From a virus: a stretch of 56,986 bases of DNA. Both the position numbers and the translations under genes were made by a program. How positions within the stretch are numbered: position 1 is the first letter of the stretch; each line of letters starts with the position of its first letter. The notes under the pieces are model-generated. The model had not been told where the DNA came from. It ran no database searches and saw only the letters and a list, made by a program, of their open reading frames with translations. The stretch is from positions 1 through 56,986 of IMG/VR virus record IMGVR_UViG_3300031857_020009; one strand, 5' to 3'. Positions 1-9,868 of the stretch are shown one piece after another.

Positions 1-290
1 GTAACAGTAACTGCAGTACCAATACCTACAATTGTTGCACATGGAGAATCTTGACCATATTGTGCAAATATGTTATCAGTCCAAGATTCAAATGTTCCAT
101 CAGTGAAATCTGCATAACTAAATGTACTGATTTCTCCGTAGTAACCTACTGTTACATCTCCGTTAATTGGTACAATTATTGTTTTAATATTTCCTGTGCA
201 AGGATCTGTATAACTATAATTATAGGTTTGTGCATATGCTAAACTAACAAATACACTAATAAATATTGATATGAATAATTTAAGTCTCAA
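1..290 (-). CDS. Secreted protein, N-terminal part (cut by window edge)
   Basis: The reading frame is open from a TTG codon, which overlaps the stop of the csgG-like gene (ATTGA), to the window edge. About 96 residues are visible. The N terminus is a signal peptide: Arg/Lys, then a hydrophobic run ending near SLAYA-Q. The mature part is rich in Thr, Tyr and Gly, with phrases such as TDPCTGNIKT and PINGDVTVGYYG, and looks like an extracellular beta-rich protein. No ATG is available at this position, so the TTG start is inferred from the signal peptide and the overlap. The C-terminal domain, and so the function, lies outside the window. It is the last gene of the exported-protein group. Confidence 0.6.
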   Translation of the reverse strand, partial: MRLKLFISIFISVFVSLAYAQTYNYSYTDPCTGNIKTIIVPINGDVTVGYYGEISTFSYADFTDGTFESWTDNIFAQYGQDSPCATIVGIGTAVTV

Positions 291-1012
291 TGCGTAAATA
301 TACCTTTGGTAATCATTCTGCTAACAATTCGACTTGAAGCCGTCTCAAGTGCTTTTTTGGTGCTGATACCTATGGTAGATTGATTGAACTTAACTTCATC
401 TGTTACATCTCCTAAAATCGATGACATTTTTACTGTGCTTGCTTCTCCTAAACCCGAACCCATTATCACTTGTCCAGTCTCAGCATCAACAAACTTAACT
501 TGTAATCCTAAACGAGTTGTTTGAGTAGTGGTTTGTTTGCCGTCTACTTTAACTACCTCATCTTCTGATACTGAAAAATCATAAACTTCAATATATACAA
601 AGTACTTTGCTAAAATAACATTGCCTTTAACTTCTATTTTATTTGATGATATTCCTTTATCAGATGCTTTATCTTGAGCAATCATTCGTTGCTTGATTTC
701 TTCTTTTTCTTCAGTAAACACAAAGCGATTAGTATATTCTAAATATTCTAACACGATGTTTGCAACACCTAAACCTACACGCTTATCTTTAAGTTCGGGA
801 TACATTTCATAAAGTTCTTCATTAATTCCAATTTTCAATACTTGAATTGGAATTTGTACTGCACCATCATAATCAGCTACAGCTTCAATGCTTTGTTTCT
901 TTTCAAACTCAGCTTGGTATTGTTCTGTTTTAACAGATCCTATACCTTGTGCTGAGGCTGACTTACAAGAAGCCAGCCCTAACACAAATAAAAATGGAAG
1001 TAATCTTACCAT
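287..1012 (-). CDS. csgG: CsgG-like curli-secretion lipoprotein
   Basis: The predicted protein is an outer-membrane lipoprotein of the CsgG family. In bacteria CsgG forms the pore that exports curli subunits. A lipoprotein signal peptide is visible, with lipobox LASC and Cys16 as the lipidation site. The conserved core follows (VGLGVANIVLEYL, then an FVDAETGQVIMGSG-like stretch near residue 185), and length is near the family norm at 241 aa. CsgG homologues are known in T4-like marine phages such as pelagiphage HTVC008M. The start overlaps the upstream small membrane gene by 7 bases, so the two are probably made together. Whether it exports anything for the phage, or alters the infected cell's envelope, cannot be told from sequence. 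Confidence 0.75.
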   Translation of the reverse strand: MVRLLPFLFVLGLASCKSASAQGIGSVKTEQYQAEFEKKQSIEAVADYDGAVQIPIQVLKIGINEELYEMYPELKDKRVGLGVANIVLEYLEYTNRFVFTEEKEEIKQRMIAQDKASDKGISSNKIEVKGNVILAKYFVYIEVYDFSVSEDEVVKVDGKQTTTQTTRLGLQVKFVDAETGQVIMGSGLGEASTVKMSSILGDVTDEVKFNQSTIGISTKKALETASSRIVSRMITKGIFTH

Positions 1013-1329
1013 GACTCTTCTTCTACTTTTTTAGGTTTCTCAGCAGGTTGAGTTGCTGCAGGTTTTTCGACTATTCTTTCACGGATAATTGTGCCGCCGC
1101 CATTATCAACCTTTTGTTTGTTTTCTTGATTTTGTTGTACATTCACAACCACAGGTGCTGCTGCAGGTGCTGCTTGCTCTGTTTTAGTTTCTTCTTTTGG
1201 CTCTTCTTCATGACCACCAAACAATGTAACTCCTAACCAAGTTCCACCACCAGCTACAACCGTGCCTAATGTTCCAACGATAGTCTTCTTAAGACCACCC
1301 CATGTTCCATCATTCATTTCTTCTGACAT
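1006..1329 (-). CDS. Small membrane-anchored Pro/Ala/Glu-rich protein
   Basis: Not assigned to a family. Residues 12-38 (LKKTIVGTLGTVVAGGGTWLG) form one hydrophobic, glycine-rich membrane segment. After it comes a low-complexity tail rich in Glu, Lys, Ala, Pro and Gln up to residue 107. A single-pass protein with a long charged tail could be an inner-membrane partner for the CsgG-like pore, to which it is translationally coupled. A spanin or holin role is also possible, although the lysis genes lie 18 kb away. It starts two bases after the stop of the 637-aa secreted protein. Confidence 0.6.
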   Translation of the reverse strand: MSEEMNDGTWGGLKKTIVGTLGTVVAGGGTWLGVTLFGGHEEEPKEETKTEQAAPAAAPVVVNVQQNQENKQKVDNGGGTIIRERIVEKPAATQPAEKPKKVEEESW

Positions 1330-1330
1330 A

Positions 1331-3244
1331 TTATTCCTTTACTAATTTTTCTACTATCGGAGCATTTGTTTCAGTAGACAAACTTAATACGTACATACCC
1401 GGTGCTAAACGTCCTAAGTTCTTAACATATGTGTATTGTCCTGCAGGAAGCTGACCCGATAGTATTGTTACAACTTTTCTTCCTTGCAAATCATAAACTG
1501 CTAATTGAGCATCTGCGGATGCATTTTCTACATTAAATGTAATAGTCACATCATCTAATACTGGATTTGGATAAATTTCAACAGTATTTAAATCAATAAC
1601 CCCGCCTACTGAACTTTTAACTACTTGCAATATACCGTTTGTCGGAGTAATCTCAAGGTCTTTAGACACAGTATTTCCAGCATATTTCTCAGTTGTCCAA
1701 ATTGGAGATTCTGTCCATGCAGATTGAGGTTGTAATGCTAAGAATTGTAAACGAACTACTTCCGTATTGTCTTGTAATGGATTAGTATTGGTAGCATCAT
1801 ATCCACCCCAATGAATTTCTCCATTATTAGCATTAACATATGTCAACCATTTCATTGCAGGTGATGATGAATAGATATTTTTAAATTCTAATACTGTTTC
1901 ATCATAATCAAAACCAAATTGCAATGAATTAAGTTGTACACCATTTGTGTAAACTGTTACTGGAATATCAACCAAGTTACCTGCTTGCACTGATAAGTAA
2001 GGAACATTTACTTCAATTGATGTGGTTGGAAAATCATATTCAACTGTATTGTCAATGACATTGTAAATCTGAGAAGGAACACCTGGTGTTGGATCAATTA
2101 AAATATCAATCGGCGTCATACGTGCCATATGATAACCTGTACCATTTGCATCACCTGGTACTGCAACATAGAATGTTACCGTCGACGGTTGTCCTGCAAT
2201 AATCTCATAATTGAAGTTAGTTACACCTGGGATAGTTGAGGTATGGTTTGTCGATGAACCATCAATTGTAGCAAATTCAGTTGCTGTAAAGAATTTAACA
2301 TCTTTAGTGTTATTTGGCCATTGAGTAAAGTTACCTGCTACGCGACTAAATACACCGTATGCATCTGTAATTGTTACGTTGTTAGATCCATTTATATCCG
2401 CAGCATAATAATCAAAGCCAGACATTGTACCATTACCTAATACCCATTGATTAATTAATTGTGCATCTGTTGCAGATATAATATTACCTACACCCATTGT
2501 GTCACCTTTAATAGCTAAACGTACATCCCAATAGCTTGTATCAATGTTAACTGTAAATGTAAAGTTACCTGAGTTATCAGTTGTATAAGCAGAATGTTGA
2601 GTCCAAGTTGAACCACCTGCAGGACGACGCTCTAATGCAAATGGTAAGTCTTTAGCACCCGTACCAGTTACGTTAGTAAATGTTCCTGCAAATGTAAATG
2701 TAGGTAAAATGAATTCACCGCCATAGTTATGCAAATTCAATGTAGTATCAATACCAGCACCGGTTGCAGCATATTGTTGAAAGGTTTGCGTACCTGTCCA
2801 TGTCAATGGCGTAATTGATGCAATGTTGTTGAATACTGCTGGCGCTGCGTGAGTAAAGGTAATTGCAAAGCGCTCGCCGTTAGCTAAAGTATATGTAGCT
2901 GATGCACCCGTATATACTAAAGTAATTGTAATAAAACCATTAGCAGTATTAGTTACATATTGTAAATCTAAGTTCGTAGTTGAACCAATTAATGCAACCG
3001 TTGCATTTGTAAATGCTACATTGTCATAAAATACCCGGAACTGTGTTGCAGTGTATTTTGTTAATGTAGTGTTCTGCAATGTAATGTTTGCAGTTGTTGT
3101 TCCTTGCGATGTTGGTGCCACTTGGTATTCTGCATGGATCAAACCATAAATACCATTACCTGGTGCTGAAGGTGCTTGGGCTAATGTAACTGATGTTGTT
3201 AGTAAAACTGCAAGGAGCGTTAATAAACTTGTTAGTTTTTTCAT
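1331..3244 (-). CDS. Type IX secretion substrate with cohesin/dockerin-like domains
   Basis: A 637-aa exported protein. Residues 1-22 are a clear signal peptide (MKKLTSLLTLLAVLL...). The region after it, to about 170, and another at about 405-510 look like cohesin-type beta sandwiches. Residues about 250-310 (TDAQLINQWVLGNG...ADINGSNNVTITDA) resemble a dockerin-type calcium repeat. The last 85-90 residues match the type A sorting domain of the Bacteroidota type IX secretion system: EIYPNP, a VYDLQGRKV strand, then PAGQYTY and LAPGMYVLSL before a Lys-rich end. The start has a strong Shine-Dalgarno (AAGGAG, 7 bases upstream). The domain implies that a Bacteroidota host secretes it during infection, or that the domain was borrowed for a virion protein. 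The target is unknown. Confidence 0.8.
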   Translation of the reverse strand: MKKLTSLLTLLAVLLTTSVTLAQAPSAPGNGIYGLIHAEYQVAPTSQGTTTANITLQNTTLTKYTATQFRVFYDNVAFTNATVALIGSTTNLDLQYVTNTANGFITITLVYTGASATYTLANGERFAITFTHAAPAVFNNIASITPLTWTGTQTFQQYAATGAGIDTTLNLHNYGGEFILPTFTFAGTFTNVTGTGAKDLPFALERRPAGGSTWTQHSAYTTDNSGNFTFTVNIDTSYWDVRLAIKGDTMGVGNIISATDAQLINQWVLGNGTMSGFDYYAADINGSNNVTITDAYGVFSRVAGNFTQWPNNTKDVKFFTATEFATIDGSSTNHTSTIPGVTNFNYEIIAGQPSTVTFYVAVPGDANGTGYHMARMTPIDILIDPTPGVPSQIYNVIDNTVEYDFPTTSIEVNVPYLSVQAGNLVDIPVTVYTNGVQLNSLQFGFDYDETVLEFKNIYSSSPAMKWLTYVNANNGEIHWGGYDATNTNPLQDNTEVVRLQFLALQPQSAWTESPIWTTEKYAGNTVSKDLEITPTNGILQVVKSSVGGVIDLNTVEIYPNPVLDDVTITFNVENASADAQLAVYDLQGRKVVTILSGQLPAGQYTYVKNLGRLAPGMYVLSLSTETNAPIVEKLVKE

Positions 3245-3270
3245 TTATTCTCTCCTTTTTAATGTTCAAT

Positions 3271-3279
3271 AATAAATAT
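3271..3279 (-). promoter_or_regulatory. Candidate late-type motif ATATTTATT
   Basis: The coding strand reads ATATTTATT about 26 bases upstream of the 637-aa secreted protein, followed by its Shine-Dalgarno. The same 8-base core recurs before other structural, lysis and chaperonin genes here. T4 late promoters use TATAAATA; this is similar in composition but reads as its complement on the coding strand, so the link is speculative. Confidence 0.3.
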
Positions 3280-3296
3280 CAAACAGGAAAGATAAA

Positions 3297-3698
3297 CTAT
3301 TTACTTTCTAACATATCCATTATTCGTTTTTTAGCTTTTTCGCCCAATGGAATTGAATTGCCGCCTTCATCAATTTGAACAAATGTTATATGAGTCTTTA
3401 ATACTAAATCTTGTTTGCCAGTATAAACATTGTGTGCTCGGGCTTCCATGTACAATGTCATTGAAGTGTTGCCAACTCGTTTAGGATATCCATATATCTT
3501 TAATAACTGCGATTCCTTTGCAGGACGTTCAAAGTTACATTGGTCAATTGATACTGTAACCATTCGGGGTGTATCGCATAGTTGCATTGAATATCCTGCA
3601 GCTGATGCATCAATCCAACTCAATAATTTACCACCAAATAAGTTTCCATGAAAACCTAAATCGCTTTTTTTAATTGGATGTGTATTTAATAATTCCAT
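3297..3698 (-). CDS. Hotdog-fold acyl-CoA thioesterase
   Basis: A 133-aa single hotdog domain of the YciA/ACOT type, which hydrolyses acyl-CoA to free acid and CoA. The diagnostic N-terminal motif HGNLFGGKLLSWIDA (residues 17-31) carries the conserved Asn, Gly-Gly and Asp. The usual RVGNTSMTLYMEA strand follows at about 76-88. Length fits a one-domain family member, complete at both ends. It sits between the secreted-protein group and thyA with only short gaps. Its benefit to a phage is unclear; remodelling of host lipid or CoA pools is one guess. Family assignment is firm, substrate unknown. Confidence 0.8.
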   Translation of the reverse strand: MELLNTHPIKKSDLGFHGNLFGGKLLSWIDASAAGYSMQLCDTPRMVTVSIDQCNFERPAKESQLLKIYGYPKRVGNTSMTLYMEARAHNVYTGKQDLVLKTHITFVQIDEGGNSIPLGEKAKKRIMDMLESK

Positions 3699-3701
3699 AA
3701 T

Positions 3702-4310
3702 CTAATCGAAGAAAAATATTTGAAAAAATCTACTAGATGGTATATCCCAACCAAAATAGTCATGTCCTGAATGTAATAGTTTGCCATCAAAAATAACTAA
3801 TCGATTGAACACATTGCCAACTGTATCTACTCGTTCATATGGTGTTGCATCTAGAAAAGTATGTTGATTAAAAACTAAATTTCCTTCTCCAGCTTCCCAA
3901 TTAATTTCATCACTATGTCGTTTTTTTGATTGTTTATGTCGAAAGAAACTAGTCCCAGATTGCGGAGGTGCATCGGGTGTTAAATAAATAACTCCTGCCC
4001 ATTTTTGTGCATCCATATGAAATACAGACGGTACGCCAGCTTTACATGATTGAAATCTACCATTGATTCCTACATCATACCAACCATATCCAGATTCTGT
4101 ATGATCTGATATTTTTCTTCCCATAATTTCTTCAAAACGTTCTTTTAAACCTTCGAATAGAAATTGTTTTCCTGTACGTAATCCGACAGCGCCTTGATCT
4201 TCATAATACAGCTGCTGCAATGCATAATCTCTAACAGCATATGGATCTTCATAAAAGTCATCTACAACGTAGAATCTAGGATTTTGATTTTTGTTTAAAT
4301 TGAAATTCAT
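3702..4310 (-). CDS. DUF6445-like, 2-oxoglutarate-oxygenase-fold protein
   Basis: About 202 aa. The sequence carries FHMDAQKWAGVIYLTPDAP, GTSFFRH and a late FDGKLLHSGH motif, with His and Asp spaced as in the iron-binding double-stranded beta helix of prolyl-hydroxylase-like enzymes. I recognise it as similar to DUF6445, a family common in phages and marine bacteria; no substrate is known to me. The ATG at 4310 is chosen because it follows the thyA stop by four bases and begins the conserved region. An upstream in-frame extension would read through the thyA end and lacks family similarity. Confidence 0.65.
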   Translation of the reverse strand: MNFNLNKNQNPRFYVVDDFYEDPYAVRDYALQQLYYEDQGAVGLRTGKQFLFEGLKERFEEIMGRKISDHTESGYGWYDVGINGRFQSCKAGVPSVFHMDAQKWAGVIYLTPDAPPQSGTSFFRHKQSKKRHSDEINWEAGEGNLVFNQHTFLDATPYERVDTVGNVFNRLVIFDGKLLHSGHDYFGWDIPSSRFFQIFFFD

Positions 4311-4314
4311 AATT

Positions 4315-5373
4315 TTAATTTGATAAAGGAAATTTAATTGTGGAATGAGATTGATAATTTTCAACGTAAAAGTCGGCAGGTTGAATATGTTCAATTTGAT
4401 CAAACAAACTTACATCCGGGTTCCAGAACTCATCATTCATAACCAATTGACCTAAAGCCATTGGGGAGCGTGTTAATTGTTCTAGAACGCCATTTTGTTG
4501 ATCTAAATAAATGTGACAATCACCTAAGTTGCCAATTAACTGATCTGCAATCATATTTGTTTCGCGTGCCAATATTTCTAACAATAAAGCATAAGAAGCA
4601 ATATTAAATGGTAATCCAAGTGGCGTATCTACTGAACGTTGATTCCACATTAAAGAGATTGCACGTTTAGGCGTCGAGTCCTTAGCAATTTCCTCAACTA
4701 TATAAAGATTCTCCCATTCGACATCAGTATTTTTCATAACCCATTTGACTTGTTCTTCCCACGTCAATTCTCTTGTATAAACTTGGAATCCATAATGACA
4801 AGGTGGTAGAACCATTTGGTTTATCTCACCTACGTTCCAAGCATTGACCATCAATCGTCTTGAGTCTGGATTTGTTTTAAGATCTTGTATTAGTTTTTGT
4901 ATTTGATCAATGCCTGGTTTTCGTTTGGTACGTGTACCTAATATGCGATTGGTTTCATATCGACTTCCCCACTCGCGCCATTGATATCCATATATAGGTC
5001 CTAACTCACCCCATACCATTGCCCAATTTTTATCAGTTTTGATAAGATTGATAAACTCTTCTTTTGTATAAGATGCTTCATGTTGAGTTTCTTCTAAATA
5101 ATTCTTATAAGCATCACCATCCCAGATATGGCAATTGTTATCAACAAGAAACTTGATGTTTGTATCACCACGTAAAAACCATAACAACTCAGTTACTATT
5201 GTTTTAAATGGCATCTTCTTTGTAGTCAATAAAGGAAAGCCTAAACTCATATCATGCCGAATCTGTCTTCCAAATACTGAACGCGTTCCTGTACCGGTAC
5301 GGTCTTGTTTAGTTACTCCATTAGTTAAAATGTCGTGTAGTAGTTTTAAGTAGTCGTGTTCTATGTTGTTCAT
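4315..5373 (-). CDS. thyA: Thymidylate synthase ThyA
   Basis: Makes dTMP from dUMP with methylene-tetrahydrofolate, supplying thymidine for phage DNA. The folate/dUMP site is intact: RTGTGTRSVFG near residue 25, the catalytic Cys192 in LPPCHYGFQVY, and an RSVDTPLGLPFNIASYALL block. At 352 aa it is longer than E. coli ThyA (264 aa); the extra length includes an insert after IWDGDAYKNYL, as in many longer ThyA forms. The ATG at 5373 is supported by a four-base ATGA overlap with the stop of a 57-aa gene just upstream. It works with the window's dUTPase and ribonucleotide reductase. Confidence 0.93.
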   Translation of the reverse strand: MNNIEHDYLKLLHDILTNGVTKQDRTGTGTRSVFGRQIRHDMSLGFPLLTTKKMPFKTIVTELLWFLRGDTNIKFLVDNNCHIWDGDAYKNYLEETQHEASYTKEEFINLIKTDKNWAMVWGELGPIYGYQWREWGSRYETNRILGTRTKRKPGIDQIQKLIQDLKTNPDSRRLMVNAWNVGEINQMVLPPCHYGFQVYTRELTWEEQVKWVMKNTDVEWENLYIVEEIAKDSTPKRAISLMWNQRSVDTPLGLPFNIASYALLLEILARETNMIADQLIGNLGDCHIYLDQQNGVLEQLTRSPMALGQLVMNDEFWNPDVSLFDQIEHIQPADFYVENYQSHSTIKFPLSN

Positions 5374-5543
5374 TTTGACCATTCTACAGTGAAACCAAGA
5401 TCCCAAAAGAATATGCTAGCGCTTAAGCAAACTAATCTTACATTGCGGGATATTTTGTTGTGTGTTACAAACATTGTAGGCCACAGAGCCATTTGTGTAA
5501 ATCCACCCCCTAGGGTAGCGTGTAAGTAAAATCTAATTTTCAT
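5370..5543 (-). CDS. 57-aa hypothetical protein coupled to thyA
   Basis: A short open frame of 57 codons starting MKIRFYLHATLGGGFTQMAL and ending in TVEWSK. Its stop overlaps the thyA start as ATGA, the coupling used throughout this genome, and no other gene accounts for the 200-base gap. The middle is hydrophobic (LWPTMFV, then VCLSASIFFWDLGF), so it may be membrane-associated. I know no function. The ATG directly follows a promoter-like sequence, so the true start could be an internal Met (codon 18 or 24) if that promoter is used. Confidence 0.5.
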   Translation of the reverse strand: MKIRFYLHATLGGGFTQMALWPTMFVTHNKISRNVRLVCLSASIFFWDLGFTVEWSK

Positions 5544-5575
5544 TATTATACTTTATTACGTGATATCCGAGCCAA
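5544..5575 (-). promoter_or_regulatory. Weak candidate promoter TTGGCTC-N16-AGTATAATA
   Basis: TTGGCTC and AGTATAATA are separated by exactly 16 bases, the spacing shared by the other promoters listed here. The match is poorer, and the -10 box abuts the ATG of the 57-aa gene, so a transcript would begin inside that frame. It could serve the 57-aa gene from an internal start, or thyA. Confidence 0.35.
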
Positions 5576-5581
5576 CATAAT

Positions 5582-5824
5582 TCAATTATCCACACACTCA
5601 GTATCACTAGGGTTGTCCATTTCAACATATTCAGCATCTTTTATTGTTTCGCAAAATAAAAAGTGAGTATTAGATCTTAACACATGATCGGCTTCTCGCC
5701 ATTGCATATACAATTGTACATATTCCATATTAGGCTCTTCATCTAATTTTTTTGCAAAATGAGATATTGGTTTTTGATCTAATACAATGTACGCTCCATC
5801 TCCGTGTTTGTATACTTGTTTCAT
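5582..5824 (-). CDS. 80-aa hypothetical protein
   Basis: An acidic protein starting MKQVYKHGDGAYIVLDQKP, with no recognised domain, signal peptide or membrane segment. Its ATG overlaps the stop of the preceding 69-aa gene by ATGA, which supports both as real genes in one operon downstream of groEL. The function is unknown. Confidence 0.6.
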   Translation of the reverse strand: MKQVYKHGDGAYIVLDQKPISHFAKKLDEEPNMEYVQLYMQWREADHVLRSNTHFLFCETIKDAEYVEMDNPSDTECVDN

Positions 5825-6030
5825 CTAATATACTTTTCTAATCCTAAAACAATTACATCTGATATTTGCAATTTAGGATTTTCTTTCATTATTCGTAATG
5901 CTTCTGTAACTACTTCTGAAGAAATACCAAAATCATCTGCTTCATGTAACACATACGTTACAACGTCCATGGACCGATTGATATCTTCAACCGGCCCAAT
6001 TTCGAAATATTTTTTCGCGAACGTCTTCAT
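5821..6030 (-). CDS. 69-aa hypothetical protein downstream of groEL
   Basis: Starts MKTFAKKYFEIGPVEDINRS and looks mostly helical (EVVTEALRIMKENPKLQISDVIVLGLEKYIR). It begins two bases after the groEL stop and overlaps the next gene by four bases, so it is co-transcribed with groEL. No family is recognised. Being between groEL and another tiny gene does not by itself suggest a chaperone role. Confidence 0.6.
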   Translation of the reverse strand: MKTFAKKYFEIGPVEDINRSMDVVTYVLHEADDFGISSEVVTEALRIMKENPKLQISDVIVLGLEKYIR

Positions 6031-6032
6031 GA

Positions 6033-7690
<1,658 letters not shown>

Positions 7691-7708
<18 letters not shown>

Positions 7709-9766
7709 AAACTTTCGATTCAATGTTTTAGAAACATCTGTCATACTTTCTGGATTAATAAATTGAGCATCCGGACCATACATCTTGCGGAAATTATCAA
7801 CGGTTGACTCATATAAATAAGCATCTTTGATAAAGTAACTAACTACATTGATGCCATTCTCACGGAATCCATTTACCACTCGGCGAGTAAATTCAACGCC
7901 ATTGTAACTATAACTAGTTCCTCTAACACTTGTAGGCTCACCATCTGAGTAATTAACAAAGATACATTCATCACCCTTTGCATCAGCTTTGATATACTTC
8001 TCGATACTTTTGAAAGCAATGCCTTCCGGCGTGCAACCAAAACAATCTAGGTAACGGAACATTGTACGAATCTTATTCATTTTATCCTTTGCGGAATCAT
8101 ATGCATAAATAGTAACTGCTCGTTCGCCATTGTTATCAAATGTATGTGTACCTCGCAACGAAATTTGTACTCGGATGCCGGTTGTCATTGATGCTGCTTG
8201 TGCAACTGCAACCGCTGAGGTAATTGAATTACGAAACTTTTCGCCATCCATCGATCCAGATGCATCAATTGAAATATGAATAAAGTAATTCTTGAATCGA
8301 TCTGTAACAATTCTATGAAAAACATTTACATTATCATATCCTAATTGAGAAATCAATCTACGATCAATCTTACCTGATTGCAACCTTGTGCTTTTCAAAG
8401 TTCGATCTGCATTACGTAATTGCAATTTTCTACCTAACTGTTTACCTAAAACAATACCTCGAATAACGGCTTGGTCAACCCTTTTGATTGATTTAGCTCT
8501 CCATGAATCTTTTGCTACATCTGCTTCGAAGTCAACTCTACCACTAACATATTGCTCTGATTGAGAATCAAATAAGCCAGGCATTGCTGCAATGATACCG
8601 GGTGTGAATTTTTTAATAACAATTGTATCAACAATATCAGATTCGCCGCCGCCTGTTGCTACTTGTACCGTTTCTGTACCTGCTTCTCGGATTGCATTAA
8701 CGGTAGATGCTTGAGACTTTGATAACTTACCGGTCTTCTTTGTATCACCTTTTATGAAGCTTCGTTGCTTTTCAATTGCTTTATCTAATGACTTTCGATC
8801 TTTAGGAGATAATTGAGACTGAATTGATGTCATTGGGATATTGCTATCACCATCTTCATCAGATTCTGCATCACCTAAGTCTTCACCTAAGTCTTCACCT
8901 AAGTCTTCACCTAAGTTTTCACTTTGTCCTGCGGCTTGACCTGTTGCTGATATTTGTGTTTGTGGTTGTTCGTCTGCTTCTTCCAATGCTTTGCGAACAA
9001 CTGCATATACATCGATGGCAACATCTAATGCATCCTGTGTCGATTTGAGACGTGCAATATTTTTTAAATCAATCACATTCCAAATTGTTCGAAGATGTTT
9101 CAATGCATCTAAGTTTCTATTTGGATTAGTGAAGTTAATGATGTGGAATAAATAATCATCCAATGTCTCTTGTTTCTTTTCATCGAGCTTAAGAGCTTTG
9201 TCAATTACTTTGTCATTAAAGTATTTGTTATACATTGCTTCATAATACATACGATAACCTGGAGCGGTCTTATAAATATGAAAGTCAATGCGTCGATCTT
9301 CAACCCAATTCAAAAGATCTTTTATGATGCCATAATCTTCATCCGTTAATTTCATATCCGGGTCGGCACCTCGCATCATTACTCGTTCAGCCATTTTAGT
9401 ATCACTTATTCTACTAGTATAACCACCATTTGGATGTCTAAACATGTTAAAGTCTGTCAATGCAATATGCGAACCTTCATGAAGAGCTAATCCAACTGCA
9501 GGATCAAAATTATCACCATCTAATTTAGTTCCAATAACTACACGCTCGCCGTCGGTATAACTATTATCCGAACTTTGGAATACTACTGGAATTTGTTTAC
9601 CAGTAACAATATTAACAAAGTTACCAATTGCTCTTTGTGTTGCGGCTAATTTAGTATAATCAATACCAGACTCGCGTTTGAAGTCTGTATCAAAGTCATC
9701 CATCCAAAAGCTAGATGCTTGATCGTATTTATACTTGCCGTTAATAATTTTATTGATGATACTCAT
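7691..9766 (-). CDS. VWA-domain protein with HExxH motif, MoxR partner
   Basis: A 691-aa protein. Residues 96-100 are HEGSH inside GLALHEGSHIALTDF, the zinc-ligand pattern of metallopeptidases. The C-terminal third is a von Willebrand A domain with an intact metal site (HISIDASGSMDGEKF), resembling CobT and other MoxR partners. Between them lies an acidic linker with four near-identical LGED units. The gene just upstream encodes the MoxR-family ATPase. In cellular systems such pairs remodel or insert cofactors into target proteins; cobS-like genes are common in T4-like cyanophages. The target here is unknown. A terminator and a separate promoter lie between the two genes, so they can be expressed independently. 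Confidence 0.75.
8872..8919. repeat. Four tandem 12-base repeats in the VWA gene
   Basis: The unit CACCTAAGTCTT occurs three times, and a fourth time with one change (TTTT for TCTT). It encodes LGED repeats in the acidic linker between the peptidase-like and VWA parts. The repeat number is likely to vary between relatives through slippage. Confidence 0.85.
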
Positions 9767-9781
9767 AGCTCTTTATTTTTA

Positions 9782-9813
9782 TATATTATAAGAAATAAAT
9801 TGGAATAATCCAA
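9782..9813 (-). promoter_or_regulatory. Promoter TTGGATT-N16-TATAATATA for the VWA gene
   Basis: TTGGATT and a perfect TATAATATA lie 16 bases apart. Flanking bases (GGTTGGATT upstream, AAAATAAAGAG just before ATG) are nearly identical to those before the MoxR gene, so the two promoters look like recent copies. It lies just downstream of a terminator and gives a leader of about 11 bases containing AAAGAG. Confidence 0.75.
9800..9813. repeat. 14-base inverted repeat over the -35 box
   Basis: TTGGAATAATCCAA has 5-base arms with a 4-base centre and covers the -35 element of the VWA promoter. It could be a repressor or activator site, or the coincidence of two TTGGA sequences in opposite directions. 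It is not present at the other promoters. Confidence 0.35.
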
Positions 9814-9822
9814 CCAGATAGT

Positions 9823-9849
9823 AAAAAAAGGAGACAATTTCTTGCCTCC
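9823..9849 (-). terminator. Rho-independent terminator after the MoxR gene
   Basis: On the coding strand GGAGGCAA-GAAA-TTGTCTCC forms an 8-bp stem (one G-U pair) closed by a GAAA tetraloop, then seven T. It lies 20 bases past the MoxR stop and just before the VWA promoter. Confidence 0.85.
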
Positions 9850-9868
9850 CCTTTTGAGCTATGAAAAA

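Noticed and set aside
51-242. 63-aa plus-strand open frame at the left edge
   Set aside because: Antisense to the partial secreted protein, which has a signal peptide and family-like mature sequence. The plus frame is Cys/Ile-rich shadow sequence.
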